64,000 nucleotides of DNA, from positions 19,379 through 83,378 of the forward strand of contig NZ_FODB01000008.1 of NCBI RefSeq assembly GCF_900110265.1, in the 5' to 3' direction. The stretch comes from Vreelandella aquamarina. Lineage in GTDB: Bacteria > Pseudomonadota > Gammaproteobacteria > Pseudomonadales > Halomonadaceae. A program made the position numbers and the translations under genes. The notes beneath the pieces were generated by a model that did no database searches, was not told the DNA's origin, and saw only the letters and a list, made by a program, of their open reading frames with translations. Of this stretch, positions 1 to 12,158 are shown in pieces (position 1 is the first letter of the stretch; each line of letters starts with the position of its first letter).

Positions 1-266
1 GGAGCTTGGATGACCTGGACCTCGTTGAAGCCAACGAAGCCTTCGCTGCTCAAGCGCTGTCGGTCAATAAAGAGCTGGGCTGGGACACGTCGAAGGTGAA
101 CGTCAACGGCGGCGCCATCGCGCTAGGTCACCCTATTGGTGCGTCGGGCTGCCGCGTGCTGGTGACACTGCTCCACGAAATGATCGCCCGCGATGCCAAA
201 AAAGGCTTGGCGACGCTATGTATTGGCGGTGGCCAAGGGGTTGCACTGGCGATTGAGCGTCCGTAA
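1..266 (+). CDS. Acetyl-CoA C-acetyltransferase (thiolase), C-terminal end only
   Basis: This is the 3' end of a thiolase gene that begins before the window; the reading frame is open from base 3. The visible part has the family's C-terminal landmarks: [10 protein letters not shown], then [19 protein letters not shown], which carries the catalytic histidine of the GHP motif, and finally CIGGGQG, where the active-site cysteine of the CxG motif lies. Thiolases of this type condense two acetyl-CoA to acetoacetyl-CoA, or cleave it. The substrate cannot be told from this fragment: PhaA-type biosynthetic and AtoB/fatty-acid-type enzymes share these motifs. A strong terminator follows 27 bases after the stop, so the gene is the last in its transcript. 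Confidence 0.93.
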   Translation, partial: SLDDLDLVEANEAFAAQALSVNKELGWDTSKVNVNGGAIALGHPIGASGCRVLVTLLHEMIARDAKKGLATLCIGGGQGVALAIERP

Positions 267-293
267 CACCTCTTAAGCGGAACGTAGAGAGAG

Positions 294-321
294 TGCCCCC
301 GCCACGCGGGGGCATTTTTTT
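294..321 (+). terminator. Rho-independent terminator of the thiolase gene
   Basis: An eight-pair GC-rich stem (TGCCCCCG / CGGGGGCA) with a short loop is followed by seven T on the plus strand. It lies between the convergent thiolase and MFS genes. There is no matching A-run on the left, so it should act mainly on plus-strand transcription. Confidence 0.85.
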
Positions 322-340
322 CACTGGTCTTGCCAAGCCA

Positions 341-1510
341 TTAGCGACGCCTCTCCCCCACAATGCGCGAGGGTGTGCGCCATACCAATAGCATCCCCAG
401 CAGAAACAGCCCTGATGCCGCCCACATGGCCATGGGCAGGCTGGTGGTATCAACCACTTGGCCACCTACCATGGCTCCCAGGCCAATCGACATGTTGAAC
501 ACGAACGCCATTAACGCCGTGGCGGCTTCCGTATTGGGCGCCGTGCGTAGTATCCATGTCTGAATACTCACTGATACGCTGCCAAATACAGCACCCCACA
601 GCATTAACAGCAGCACGCCACTGGTCGGCTCTACGCCTACCACCGGGAAGATCGCCACAACCACCAGCAGTACGCTAGGAATCGCGAGCACCGCACGGTA
701 CGGGTGACGGCCAGCAAACATCCCTGCAACGATATTGCCCAAAATCCCCGACGCACCGTACAGCAGCAGCAGGCTTCCGACATGGCGCTGCGCGACCCCG
801 CTGATCTCTTGCAAAATGGGACTAATGAAGGTGTAGGCCGCAAAGTGACCCACCACAACAAACCCCGTGGTCAACACGGCTACCCGCACGCCACGATTCT
901 TTAGCTGTTGCGCCAGCACCCGAAGCCGCACCGGCTCTCGGGGCGGCAGTGGCGGTAGCCAGCGCCAAAGCGCCAACGCCGTGAGCAAACTCAAGCCCCC
1001 CAAGGCACCAAAGGCCACACGCCAGTTACTGATATCACCCAGCAGCGTGCCCAGCGGCACGCCAAGCACCGAGGCCGCCGCCACGCCGCCAAAAATGATG
1101 GTCATGGCCCGCGACACCTGATCGCTAGGCACCAGACGTGGCGCAATACTGCCCGCAATGGCCCAAAAACCGCCGATACTGATTCCCACCAACACTCGCG
1201 CCGCCAACAGTAGGGCAAAGTTGCTGGCCATGGCGGAGAGCACGCTGCCCAGCACCATCACTGCCATCATCAGCGTCAGCATGATACGGCGATCGAGACG
1301 CCCTACCGCCACCGGCAGCAGCGGCGCTGAAAACGCCGCCACGACGCCGGGCACCGTCACCATCAACCCTGCCATACCTGGGGTCACGCCCATCGATTCT
1401 GCCACCTGAGAGAGCAAACCGATGGGTAGTTGCTCTGCGGTCACCAACAAAAAAATGCCGATCATCACGGCCACCACCGCCCACCAACGCGGCGATTCCT
1501 GCTGCTCCAT
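341..1510 (-). CDS. MFS transporter, DHA1 (drug:H+ antiporter-1) family
   Basis: A 389-residue polytopic membrane protein whose hydrophobic pattern fits twelve helices, the size of a DHA1 transporter. The first helix ends with TAEQLPIGLLSQVAESMGV, typical of the AraJ/SotB/NepI branch. The loop between helices 2 and 3 has the motif-A-like stretch PVAVGRLDRR, and LVGISIGGFWAIAGSIAPRLVP resembles NepI-type purine nucleoside and sugar efflux proteins. It should export a small molecule across the inner membrane using the proton gradient; the substrate cannot be deduced. It stands alone, downstream of the hairpin that follows pnp and convergent with the thiolase gene. Confidence 0.85.
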   Translation of the reverse strand: MEQQESPRWWAVVAVMIGIFLLVTAEQLPIGLLSQVAESMGVTPGMAGLMVTVPGVVAAFSAPLLPVAVGRLDRRIMLTLMMAVMVLGSVLSAMASNFALLLAARVLVGISIGGFWAIAGSIAPRLVPSDQVSRAMTIIFGGVAAASVLGVPLGTLLGDISNWRVAFGALGGLSLLTALALWRWLPPLPPREPVRLRVLAQQLKNRGVRVAVLTTGFVVVGHFAAYTFISPILQEISGVAQRHVGSLLLLYGASGILGNIVAGMFAGRHPYRAVLAIPSVLLVVVAIFPVVGVEPTSGVLLLMLWGAVFGSVSVSIQTWILRTAPNTEAATALMAFVFNMSIGLGAMVGGQVVDTTSLPMAMWAASGLFLLGMLLVWRTPSRIVGERRR

Positions 1511-1545
1511 GCTATGTCCTCACATTCCTGACCTATCAAAACGAC

Positions 1546-1578
1546 ACCGCCCCCACAGCCAAGGGCTGCGGGGGCGGT
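1546..1578 (-). terminator. Strong hairpin after pnp, probable terminator
   Basis: A 15-base arm at 1546-1560 pairs with 1564-1578 around a three-base loop, with one mismatch or wobble in a nearly all-GC stem. On the minus strand it is followed by GTGTCGTTTTG, a poor U-tract, so it may end transcription weakly or protect the pnp 3' end. Confidence 0.6.
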
Positions 1579-1599
1579 AAATCCTACGCTGAGCGCTCG

Positions 1600-3747
1600 T
1601 TAGCTAGCGACGTCCGCCTCGGCAGCTTCAAACGCTGCTTTCTCTTCTTCGGTGATCTCTTTGATCGAGAGCTTCACGCGGTTGCGGTTGTCAATATCCA
1701 ACACCTTCACGATGACATCGTCGCCTTCGTTCAGGAAGTCGCGCACGTTATTGACGCGCTCCTGGACGATTTGCGAGATGTGCACCAGGCCATCGGTTCC
1801 CGGCATGATGTTCACGAACGCACCAAAGTCGGCGATACGTACGACCTTGCCTTTGTACAGCTTGCCGATTTCCGCTTCGGCGGTGATCGCCAGTACGGTA
1901 TCGATGGCTTTCTTGGCAGCGGCTTTGTCTTCGGCGTAGATGCGAACGGTGCCATCGTCATCAAGATCGATCGATGCGCCGGTGTCTTCGCAAATCTTGC
2001 GAATGGTGGCACCGCCCTTGCCGATGACGTCGCGAATCTTGTCCGGATCGATTTTGATCGTCGCCATGGAGGGGGCGTTTTCCGACACCTCGTTACGGCT
2101 CTGGCTGATCACGGCGTTCATCTGCGCCAGGATACCGATGCGCGCATCGTGGGCCTGTTGCAGCGCAGTCTCCATGATCTCTTCGTTGATGCCCTCGATC
2201 TTGATGTCCATCTGCAGGGCAGTGACGCCCTCTTCAGAACCGGCCACTTTGAAGTCCATGTCACCCAGGTGGTCTTCGTCACCCAGGATATCGGTCAGCA
2301 CCGCGTAGCCGTCTTCGTCTTTGACGAGGCCCATGGCAATACCCGCCACCGGGGCTTTCAGCGGAACGCCCGCATCCATCAACGCCAGCGAGGAACCGCA
2401 CACGGACGCCATGGAGCTAGAGCCATTGGATTCGGTGATTTCCGACACCACACGGATGGTGTAGGGGAACTCTTCTTCGGACGGCAGCATCGCTTGGACA
2501 CCGCGACGCGCCAAACGGCCGTGGCCGATTTCACGGCGCTTTGGGCCACCCATGAAGCCCGCTTCACCCACCGAGTAGGGAGGGAAGTTGTAGTGCAGCA
2601 TGAAGCGGTCTTTACGCTCGCCTTCCAGCGACTCGATGAGCTGCGAATCACGCAGCGTGCCGAGTGTTGCGACCGCAATGGCCTGGGTCTCACCACGGGT
2701 GAAGATGGCTGAGCCGTGAGTTTTCGGCAGCACGCCGACTTCGATGTTCAGCGGACGCACGGTGACGTTGTCGCGGCCATCGATACGCGGCTCGCCCTTG
2801 ACCACGCGGGAGCGCACCACACGCTTCTCAAGCGCTGCGAACGCGCCTTTCACGTCATCCTTGCTGAACTTGCCTTCCGCTTCCTCTTCGCCTTCGGCAG
2901 CCGCTAATTGTTCGACGGCCGCGTCTTTCAGCGCTGCGAGTGCATCTTGGCGCTGCATTTTATCGGTGATGCGGTACGCCTCACCCACTTTGGCTTCAAA
3001 AGCATCGGCCATGGCCGTTTTCAAGGCAACGTTTTCTGCCGGCGCCTGCCACTCCCAGCGCGGCTTACCAGCGTCGGCAGTCAATTCTTTAATGGCGTCG
3101 ATCGCGACTTGCATCTCCTGGTGGCCAAACAGTACGGCACCCAGCATTTCGTCTTCGAGCAACTCTTGCGCTTCGGACTCCACCATCAGCACGGCGTTTT
3201 CGGTACCGGCCACCACCATGTCCAGCTCGGAGGTGGTCAGCTCTTCGACGGTGGGATTCAGGAAGTAGCCTTGCTCTTCGTTGAAGCCAACACGGGCGGC
3301 ACCAATCGGGCCATTGAACGGAACGCCTGAGATGCTCAGCGCCGCCGAGGTGCCCAGCATGGCCGCGATGTCCGGATCGTGATTACGGTCGGTGGATAGA
3401 ACGGTACAGATCACCTGCACTTCGTTCATGAAGCCTTTCGGAAACAGCGGGCGAATCGGGCGGTCGATTAAACGCGACGTGAGGGTCTCTTTCTCCGTCG
3501 GGCGGCCTTCACGCTTGAAGAAGCCACCGGGGATTTTACCCACGGCGTAGGTTTTCTCTTGGTAGTGTACCGAGAGCGGAAAGAAGGGCTGGCCTGGGTT
3601 GACGTCTTTCTTCGCCACCACCGTACACAGGACGACGGTGTCGTCCATGGTGACCATCACGGCACCAGTGGCTTGGCGAGCAATACGCCCAGTTTCGAGG
3701 GTGACGGTGCTGCGACCGTATTGGAACGTTTTTTTGACCGGATTCAC
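1600..3747 (-). CDS. pnp: Polynucleotide phosphorylase (PNPase)
   Basis: PNPase degrades RNA 3'-to-5' by phosphorolysis, makes nucleoside diphosphates, and joins the RNase E degradosome in many bacteria. The protein has two RNase PH domains separated by an all-helical linker, then a KH domain ([21 protein letters not shown]) and a C-terminal S1 domain ([23 protein letters not shown]). FTRGETQ of the second RNase PH domain and its acidic catalytic region are intact. An in-frame ATG exists at 3765, but AAGGAAG sits five bases before a GTG at 3745-3747, and the protein from there ([11 protein letters not shown], 715 residues) matches the family start, so I choose the GTG. It follows rpsO after a hairpin, the classic rpsO-pnp order in which pnp is often controlled through its leader. 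Confidence 0.97.
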   Translation of the reverse strand: MNPVKKTFQYGRSTVTLETGRIARQATGAVMVTMDDTVVLCTVVAKKDVNPGQPFFPLSVHYQEKTYAVGKIPGGFFKREGRPTEKETLTSRLIDRPIRPLFPKGFMNEVQVICTVLSTDRNHDPDIAAMLGTSAALSISGVPFNGPIGAARVGFNEEQGYFLNPTVEELTTSELDMVVAGTENAVLMVESEAQELLEDEMLGAVLFGHQEMQVAIDAIKELTADAGKPRWEWQAPAENVALKTAMADAFEAKVGEAYRITDKMQRQDALAALKDAAVEQLAAAEGEEEAEGKFSKDDVKGAFAALEKRVVRSRVVKGEPRIDGRDNVTVRPLNIEVGVLPKTHGSAIFTRGETQAIAVATLGTLRDSQLIESLEGERKDRFMLHYNFPPYSVGEAGFMGGPKRREIGHGRLARRGVQAMLPSEEEFPYTIRVVSEITESNGSSSMASVCGSSLALMDAGVPLKAPVAGIAMGLVKDEDGYAVLTDILGDEDHLGDMDFKVAGSEEGVTALQMDIKIEGINEEIMETALQQAHDARIGILAQMNAVISQSRNEVSENAPSMATIKIDPDKIRDVIGKGGATIRKICEDTGASIDLDDDGTVRIYAEDKAAAKKAIDTVLAITAEAEIGKLYKGKVVRIADFGAFVNIMPGTDGLVHISQIVQERVNNVRDFLNEGDDVIVKVLDIDNRNRVKLSIKEITEEEKAAFEAAEADVAS

Positions 3748-3846
3748 GGCTACTTCCTTTAACATTAATAGCTACTTGTCTTTTCGCTTGGGTCGTTTGA
3801 CTCGCCACCATTCTAGGCGTTGACGCGCCGTACGGCTACCAGAAAC

Positions 3847-3881
3847 AAAAAACGGGCAGCCCACAAGGAGCTGCCCGTTTT
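3847..3881 (-). terminator. Terminator/processing hairpin between rpsO and pnp
   Basis: The minus strand shows ACGGGCAGC, a loop, then GCTGCCCGTTTTTT, a canonical intrinsic terminator just after rpsO. In E. coli the equivalent spacer carries both a partial terminator and an RNase III site in the pnp leader; read-through to pnp is likely here too. Confidence 0.85.
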
Positions 3882-3901
3882 AGATCATGGCCGTTAAGAA
3901 C

Positions 3902-4171
3902 TTAACGGCGCAGACCCAGACGCTGAATCAGAGACTGATAGCGTTCGAAATCTTTACGCTTCAGGTAGTCCAGCAGCTTACGACGCTGGTTTACCATGCG
4001 GATCAGACCACGACGAGAGTGGTGATCCTGCTTGTTGGTCTTGAAGTGGTCCTGCAGGCCGTTGATGTTGGCGCTCAGCAGTGCAACCTGAACTTCAGGG
4101 GAACCGGTATCGTTATCGCCGCGGCCGTATTCGTTGACGATCTCGGCCTTTTTCTCAGCGGTTAATGCCAT
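3902..4171 (-). CDS. rpsO: Small ribosomal subunit protein S15
   Basis: At 89 residues this has the exact family length. S15 binds 16S rRNA helices 20-22, nucleates the platform of the 30S subunit and forms a bridge to 50S. The hallmark segments [34 protein letters not shown] and the basic end [24 protein letters not shown] are complete. GGAGAG is well placed before the ATG. It lies between truB and pnp, 106 bases after the truB stop, at the end of the rimP-nusA-infB-rbfA-truB cluster. The upstream gap has a GAGAC/GTCTC inverted repeat near an AT-rich stretch that could hold its own promoter. Confidence 0.98.
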   Translation of the reverse strand: MALTAEKKAEIVNEYGRGDNDTGSPEVQVALLSANINGLQDHFKTNKQDHHSRRGLIRMVNQRRKLLDYLKRKDFERYQSLIQRLGLRR

Positions 4172-4277
4172 CTGTCTCTCCAGTAAGCAATATGCCTAAA
4201 AATGAATGGGTGAGACCACGCATATTTGCAGTCTCAAGCGACTATTTTCGCGCAAATCGCCACATCCTTGCAACGCT

Positions 4278-5198
4278 TTACGAGATAGCGACCGTACTTA
4301 ACAGCCGCTTGGGGGCCACTTCCTGCGGCCCTTTTACAACGCCAAGGCCGATAAACGTCTCGGCGTAATAAAGTCGTGCTAGCGCATCTGGTGCTAATTC
4401 ACCAATGGCTAGATGGGCAGACTGCCCGTGGGCAAGCCTTCCAAACGAGGTGTCATCGACGCTAAGCGACGGCAGGTGATCGACCAGCACATCCACGGGC
4501 ATCAGTTCCGCCTCGCGGTCGGCTTGGCTAGCCAGTGCTTCCAGTGCCTCGAGTGTCCACATCGCATCACCATCGAACGGCCCGGTTTTGAGCCGACGTA
4601 GCTGACTGATATGGGCACCACAGCCCAGCGCGTGGCCAATGTCTTCCGCCAACGTGCGGATGTACGTGCCTTTGCTGCAGCTGACTTCCAGCTCGAACGC
4701 CGTGCCCTCGAACGAAAGCAGGCGCGCATCATACACGCTTACCCGCCGCGCTGCACGCTCAACCTGCTTACCCTCGCGGGCCAGCTCGTAGAGCTTTTTA
4801 CCCTGATGCTTCAGCGCCGAGTACATGGGCGGCACCTGATCGATCTCGCCGCGAAAACGCGTCAAGACAGATTCGATGTCCTCGACCGCAAGGTTTGGCA
4901 CCTCGCGCCGCTCCAGCACAGTGCCTTCGGCATCGCCGGTATCGGTGATCACCCCCAGTTCGACCCGGGTGCGATACATCTTGTCGGCTTCCAGCAGATG
5001 CGCGGAAAACTTGGTGGCCTCCCCCAGGCAGATAGGCAGCAAGCCTGTCGCCATCGGGTCCAGCGTGCCGGTATGCCCGGCTTTTTGCGCCTCAAAGAGA
5101 CGGCGCACACGCTGCAGCGCGTGATTGCTGGAGAGGCCTTTCGGCTTATCCAGCAGCACCACGCCATTGACCGGTAATCCGCGACGGCGACGGGGCAT
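4278..5198 (-). CDS. truB: tRNA pseudouridine(55) synthase
   Basis: TruB converts U55 of the tRNA T-loop to pseudouridine and acts as a tRNA-folding chaperone. The catalytic aspartate is D47 in GHTGTLDPMATG. The N-terminal GVVLLDKPKGLSSN, the substrate-loop KMYRTRVELG and the VSCSKGTYIRTLAEDIG motif are all present. The C-terminal 60 residues fit the PUA-like extension of the gammaproteobacterial type, and 306 residues is normal. The start codon overlaps the rbfA stop by one base (TAATG), implying translational coupling. Confidence 0.97.
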   Translation of the reverse strand: MPRRRRGLPVNGVVLLDKPKGLSSNHALQRVRRLFEAQKAGHTGTLDPMATGLLPICLGEATKFSAHLLEADKMYRTRVELGVITDTGDAEGTVLERREVPNLAVEDIESVLTRFRGEIDQVPPMYSALKHQGKKLYELAREGKQVERAARRVSVYDARLLSFEGTAFELEVSCSKGTYIRTLAEDIGHALGCGAHISQLRRLKTGPFDGDAMWTLEALEALASQADREAELMPVDVLVDHLPSLSVDDTSFGRLAHGQSAHLAIGELAPDALARLYYAETFIGLGVVKGPQEVAPKRLLSTVAIS

Positions 5199-5611
5199 TA
5201 GCGCGCCTCCTCACCTTGCTCTTCACTGCCGCCCTCGTCTTCCGCTTGACGGGCACGGTCAGAAGAGACCGCTTCGTCGATCAGCGATGAGAGGTGCTGG
5301 CCGCGCACCACACTTTCATCGAAATGAAAGCGCAGTTCGGGTACGTGACGCAGCTTGATGCGCTGGGCGATTTGGCTTCTCAGAAACCCTGCTGCACGTT
5401 TCAGTACCTGCAGGTTCTCCTTGATACGCTCGGGATCCTGTTCACCCAGCAGGGTGACGTAGATATCGGCGTAGCCAAGGTCACGACTAACGGTGGCCCC
5501 GCTCACCGTGACCATGCCCAAGCGCGGATCTTTCACTTCGCGTTGGATCAGTACCGCCAGCTCCTTTTGGAGCTGGTCGGCTACTCGGTCGGTACGCTTA
5601 AATTCGCGCAT
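5198..5611 (-). CDS. rbfA: 30S ribosome-binding factor A
   Basis: RbfA is a small KH-fold factor that binds pre-30S particles and helps mature the 5' end of 16S rRNA; it is also a cold-shock protein in enterics. This copy has 137 residues, starts with the typical MREFKRTDRVADQLQKELA, and shows EVKDPRLGMVTVSGATVSRDLGYADIYVT. The tail after residue 115 is acidic (EDEGGSEEQGEE), consistent with a halophile's proteome. GAGGAG precedes the ATG. It lies between infB and truB as in most proteobacteria. Confidence 0.97.
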   Translation of the reverse strand: MREFKRTDRVADQLQKELAVLIQREVKDPRLGMVTVSGATVSRDLGYADIYVTLLGEQDPERIKENLQVLKRAAGFLRSQIAQRIKLRHVPELRFHFDESVVRGQHLSSLIDEAVSSDRARQAEDEGGSEEQGEEAR

Positions 5612-5630
5612 GGTTGCTCCTCGCGCGGCC

Positions 5631-8171
<2,541 letters not shown>

Positions 8172-8198
8172 AGTGACCCTCCTCAGCCCGTGACCTGT

Positions 8199-9713
8199 TT
8201 ACTGTGTGTTTGAATCCGATGTGTCATCAACTTCAAACCAGGGCGCACGGGCAGTCATGATCAGTGCCGCTGCGCGCGCTTCGTCCAACTCCTCGATATC
8301 GACCAGATCGTCGACAGACTGCTCGGCGAGATCTTCCATTGTGACGATACCGCGGCTGGCCAGAATGAAGGCCAGGTGGCGCTCCATACCGTCCATCTCC
8401 AGCAGGTCATCCGCTGGTTGGGCACCGTCCAGCGCTTCTTCCGAGGCAATCGCCATCGTCAGCAGCTCGTCTTTTGCGCGTGCACGCAGCTCTTCCACCA
8501 GCTCTTCGTCGAACTCTTCGATTTCGAGCATCTCTTCCAGCGGCACGTAGGCAACTTCTTCCAGGGTGGTAAACCCTTCCTCCACTAGCAGGCGAGCGAC
8601 CTCATCATCGACCCCCAGATGATGAACAAAGGAATCCACCAGGCTGTCGATTTCCTGCTCGCGCTTGGACTCCGCTTCATCTTCGGTCATGACGTTGATC
8701 CGCCAGCCGGTCAATTCAGACGCCAAACGCACGTTCTGGCCGCTACGGCCAATGGCCTGTGCCAGGTTGTCCTGTGCCACGGCGACGTCCATAGCGTGCG
8801 CATCCTCGTCCACCAAGATCGAGGCCACGTCGGCCGGCGCCATGGCGTTGATCACCAGTTGAGCCGGGTTGTCGTCCCACAGAACGATATCTACACGCTC
8901 GTTTTTCAGCTCAGATGATACCGCCTGAACCCGTGAGCCACGCATACCGACGCAGGCACCGACCGGATCAATGCGGCGGTCGTTGGTTTTCACTGCGATC
9001 TTGGCACGTGAGCCGGGGTCGCGAGCAGCACCTTTGATTTCAATCAGCTGCTCGGCGATTTCCGGCACCTCAATTTTGAACAGCTCAATGATGAATTCAG
9101 GGCAGGTGCGTGAGAGTTGCAGCTGCGCACCGCGAGCGTCCGGGTCAACCTTGACCAGCAGCGCGCGAACACGCTCGTTCATCCGGTAGCGCTCGCCGGG
9201 GATCATCTCGTTACGCGGCAAAAACGCTTCGGCGTTTTCTCCCAGATCAATGATCAGGCCGTCACGGGTGGTCTTCTTAACGATACCCGCAACGAGTTCG
9301 CCTTCACGGTCAGCGTACTGACGCACGACTTCGGCACGCTCGGCTTCGCGCACTTTCTGCACGATGACCTGCTTGGCAGTTTGCGCGGCGATACGCCCGA
9401 ACACGGCGTTTTCGATCTTTTGCTCGACCACATCGCCCAGCTTCAGCGGCGGGTCGCGCTGCTCGGCAATGCTCTGCTTGATTTCATAGTCTGGCGTTTC
9501 GAATTCGTCATCTTCGACCACGGTCCAGTAGCGGAACGTATCGTAGTCACCGGTGCGGCGATCAATATGAACGCGCACATTGGCTTCTTCGTGCTCAAAA
9601 CGCTTACGCGACGCGCTGGCCAGCGCGGCTTCTACCGCTTCGAAGATGACATCGCGGGGGACGCCTTTTTCATTAGAGATCGCGTCCACGACCATTAAAA
9701 TTTCTTTACTCAT
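8199..9713 (-). CDS. nusA: Transcription termination/antitermination factor NusA
   Basis: NusA binds RNA polymerase and nascent RNA, prolongs pauses, and takes part in both termination and antitermination. The order is an N-terminal polymerase-binding domain (1-125), S1 domain (about 135-200), two KH domains (about 230-345, with [18 protein letters not shown] and [15 protein letters not shown]), then two acidic C-terminal helical repeats (after about 360) that in E. coli bind the alpha C-terminal domain and lambda N. The 504-residue length matches the gammaproteobacterial form. GAGG precedes the ATG. It sits between rimP and infB in one transcript. Confidence 0.98.
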   Translation of the reverse strand: MSKEILMVVDAISNEKGVPRDVIFEAVEAALASASRKRFEHEEANVRVHIDRRTGDYDTFRYWTVVEDDEFETPDYEIKQSIAEQRDPPLKLGDVVEQKIENAVFGRIAAQTAKQVIVQKVREAERAEVVRQYADREGELVAGIVKKTTRDGLIIDLGENAEAFLPRNEMIPGERYRMNERVRALLVKVDPDARGAQLQLSRTCPEFIIELFKIEVPEIAEQLIEIKGAARDPGSRAKIAVKTNDRRIDPVGACVGMRGSRVQAVSSELKNERVDIVLWDDNPAQLVINAMAPADVASILVDEDAHAMDVAVAQDNLAQAIGRSGQNVRLASELTGWRINVMTEDEAESKREQEIDSLVDSFVHHLGVDDEVARLLVEEGFTTLEEVAYVPLEEMLEIEEFDEELVEELRARAKDELLTMAIASEEALDGAQPADDLLEMDGMERHLAFILASRGIVTMEDLAEQSVDDLVDIEELDEARAAALIMTARAPWFEVDDTSDSNTQ

Positions 9714-9783
9714 GCGTTTGCCTCGCCAGAAAACCTGTCCTTTTGTGCATCATCCCGGCGCCTGCCGGAAGCCGCGACCCGTG

Positions 9784-10245
9784 TTATTCGTCGAACTGCG
9801 GGACAACGTGCGCAGAATCGATGCTTTCGATAGGAAAGCAGTACTCTTCGCCTTCCAGTTGCAGTAGCACTTCATCGCCATCGACACCTGCGAGGAGCCC
9901 TTGGTATTTGCGTCGCCCATCGAACGCGACACGTAGCTTCAGAGCGACCTGGTGGCCCTGATAGCGGATAAAGTGATCCAGGGAGTAAAGGGGACGTGCC
10001 ATGCCGGGCGACGAGACTTCCAAGCGGTATTCGCCGGGAATGGGGTCTTCCACATCCATCACGGCACTGACTTGGCGGCTAATATCAGCGCAGTCTTCCA
10101 CGCTGACACCGCTCTCGCGCTCGATGTAAATCACCAGCCGCGAATGCTTGCCCTGGGAAATATGGTCGATACCCCATAGCTCGAAGCCCATGGCGGCAAC
10201 GACAGGTTCGATCAGCGCGTGAAGCGCAGCGTGTTTTGTGGCCAC
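9784..10245 (-). CDS. rimP: Ribosome maturation factor RimP
   Basis: RimP binds free 30S subunits and is needed for their late assembly. The frame is open up to 10320, but AGGAG lies eight bases before a GTG at 10243-10245, and the product from there (VATKHAALHALIEPVVAAMGFELWG, 153 residues) starts where the family starts; the extra 25 upstream residues have no homology I recognise. The core CADISRQVSAVMDVEDPIPGEYRLEVSSPGMARPL and the SH3-like C-terminus are typical. It opens the rimP-nusA-infB operon, downstream of a terminator and the initiator tRNA, as in E. coli metY-rimP-nusA. Confidence 0.95.
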   Translation of the reverse strand: MATKHAALHALIEPVVAAMGFELWGIDHISQGKHSRLVIYIERESGVSVEDCADISRQVSAVMDVEDPIPGEYRLEVSSPGMARPLYSLDHFIRYQGHQVALKLRVAFDGRRKYQGLLAGVDGDEVLLQLEGEEYCFPIESIDSAHVVPQFDE

Positions 10246-10436
10246 AGACAAAGCTCCTATAGCCGTTGCATCAGGCACCTGGCCAGGAGTCGTAAGAAAA
10301 GCTAGGTGGCTGATTGGCATTACCTGGGAATGTGTCTCTGGCTACTCGAACAACATCCGCTCTTGAGACACGCTTGGCTCGCAAAAAGCTCTTCATAAAA
10401 GCTGTTTACAAAAAACCAGTTACAAAAAGCTACTAA

Positions 10437-10467
10437 CAAAAAGCCCCTTCACAGGAAGGGGCTTTTC
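10437..10467 (-). terminator. Terminator between initiator tRNA and rimP
   Basis: On the minus strand AAGCCCCTT, a short loop and AAGGGGC are followed by TTTTTG. It lies about 100 bases after the initiator tRNA and about 190 before rimP, so it should end the secG/tRNA transcript and possibly attenuate read-through into rimP-nusA. Confidence 0.85.
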
Positions 10468-10570
10468 AAAAGAAACCTGTAGTACCATTTTAGCAACATG
10501 TCGCGAATTTTTCGCAGCTCAAAAGCACCTTAATACATGCCGTTGATCCTAAACCATGCTACTAGATAAA

Positions 10571-10647
<77 letters not shown>

Positions 10648-10794
10648 TCAATCTAGGTCGACGATAATAGACACTTGAAAGGCTTACGTCAAGAACTCAT
10701 TCCAAGAACTTGTTTCAAAAACTTTTTCAAATGCGTCTTTCGCCTCAGGTGCCAATCCTGACATTCTGGGAAGCTGGTAAACCAGCGAAACAGA

Positions 10795-10881
10795 TGGTGC
10801 CGAAGGCGGGACTTGAACCCGCACGACCATACGGTCACTACCCCCTCAAGATAGCGTGTCTACCAATTCCACCACTTCGGC
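10795..10881 (-). tRNA. tRNA-Leu (GAG)
   Basis: An 87-base tRNA with the long variable arm of class II leucine tRNAs and an encoded CCA. The anticodon stem CTATC/GGTAG encloses the loop TTGAGGG, giving anticodon GAG, which reads CUC and CUU. It follows secG by 34 bases, like leuU after secG in E. coli. Confidence 0.96.
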
Positions 10882-10915
10882 ATCAGGGGAGGCTAAAGAA
10901 AGCGACATCAAGAAG

Positions 10916-11275
10916 TTACTCGCTGCTTTCCTCTAGCACTGGCGCGGTATTATCCATACTTGCAGGGGAGTCGTCAAGCATTGGAATGTTTTGCTGCTGT
11001 TCGATCAGCCGCGCATCAGGAATACCGGCTTCCGGCGCTTGGCCTGCCTGAGTGGCAAAGTATGCTAGAGCCATCGAGGTCACAAAAAAGCCAGCGGCTA
11101 AAATACCGGTGGTACGCGACAGGAAGTTACCACTGCCCCGCGAGCCGAAAACCGTTTGCGACGCACCACCACCAAAGGCTGCGCCTGCTTCGGCACCTTT
11201 TCCCTGCTGGAGCAGGATGAGTACAACCAAGGCGACCGCAATCACCACGTGAACCATAAGAATTGCAACTTGCAT
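10916..11275 (-). CDS. secG: Preprotein translocase subunit SecG
   Basis: SecG is the small inner-membrane subunit of SecYEG and helps SecA cycling during protein export. From the ATG at 11275 (AGGA nearby) it has 119 residues with two membrane helices (about 2-22 and 53-73) joined by the conserved loop LQQGKGAEAGAAFGGGASQTVFGSRGSGNFLSR. The last 45 residues form an acidic, low-complexity tail. A longer frame to 11332 would run into tpiA and lacks homology, so I reject it. It starts four bases after the tpiA stop and precedes two tRNA genes. Confidence 0.96.
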   Translation of the reverse strand: MQVAILMVHVVIAVALVVLILLQQGKGAEAGAAFGGGASQTVFGSRGSGNFLSRTTGILAAGFFVTSMALAYFATQAGQAPEAGIPDARLIEQQQNIPMLDDSPASMDNTAPVLEESSE

Positions 11276-11279
11276 GGAG

Positions 11280-12029
11280 TTATCCTGCTGACTGACAAAT
11301 GGCGTAGAAATCGTCGGTTTTAAGCGAGGCACCGCCCACTAAACCGCCGTCGATGTCCGGCTGGGCGAGCAGCTCAGCCGCGTTACTTGCGTTCATGCTA
11401 CCGCCGTAAAGCAGTTTCAGCTGCTCGGCAAGCGACGCATCAAACCCTGCCTGATAGGCACGAATGCCTGCCATGACCTCTTGCGCCTGCTCTGGCGTGG
11501 CCGTACGGCCGGTACCTATCGCCCACACAGGCTCGTAGGCAATAACGATTTGCAGACGCTGCTCTGGTGCTAAGCGAGCCATGATATAGCCTACTTGGCG
11601 CAACACAACGTCCATCGTGCGGCCTGCATCGCGCTCTTCCAGCGTTTCACCCACGCATAGAATAGGCGTCAGCCCAGTATCAAGGGCTGCCAACAGACGG
11701 TCAAACACCTGCTCGTCGCTTTCGCGGTAAAGCTGGCGGCGCTCAGAATGCCCCACCAACACGTAGGCCACACCAAACTCTTTGAGCATGCTACCGCTCA
11801 CTTCCCCGGTATGTGCCCCGGAGTGATGAGGATTAAGCGTTTGCGCCCCTAACTGCAGCGGCGTGTTGCTGAACGCATGGCGCGCAGCGTCTAGATAGGG
11901 AAACGGCGGAATGACCACCACGTCGATATTGGCGGGCAGCGCAGCAGAAGCAAACGTTTTGCCAAACGACTCAATCAACGCCGCAGAACCGTTCATTTTC
12001 CAGTTACCGGCGATTAATGGCGTACGCAT
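11280..12029 (-). CDS. tpiA: Triose-phosphate isomerase
   Basis: This enzyme interconverts dihydroxyacetone phosphate and glyceraldehyde 3-phosphate in glycolysis and gluconeogenesis. The TIM barrel has its active-site residues: K11 in NWKMNG, H94 in LVGHSERR and E166 in AYEPVWAIGTG. The phosphate-binding YGGSMNASN and GGLVGGASL are present. At 249 residues it is normal. It lies between glmM (130 bases upstream) and secG (four bases downstream); the same glmM-tpiA-secG order occurs in Pseudomonas. Confidence 0.98.
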   Translation of the reverse strand: MRTPLIAGNWKMNGSAALIESFGKTFASAALPANIDVVVIPPFPYLDAARHAFSNTPLQLGAQTLNPHHSGAHTGEVSGSMLKEFGVAYVLVGHSERRQLYRESDEQVFDRLLAALDTGLTPILCVGETLEERDAGRTMDVVLRQVGYIMARLAPEQRLQIVIAYEPVWAIGTGRTATPEQAQEVMAGIRAYQAGFDASLAEQLKLLYGGSMNASNAAELLAQPDIDGGLVGGASLKTDDFYAICQSAG

Positions 12030-12158
12030 GGATAATCCTCACTCAAGGTGGAGCAAAATGGTATAGGAGCCGCCTTGTCAAGACAACCGCTGTTGCAAGC
12101 CCAGTGACAAGCAGGACGCGCTCTGCCAAGCAAGGACGGCTATTCACGACCCAGCATG

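Noticed and set aside
341..1510. MFS protein assigned to a named drug
   Set aside because: The family signature supports a DHA1 exporter but not a substrate, so no gene name is given.
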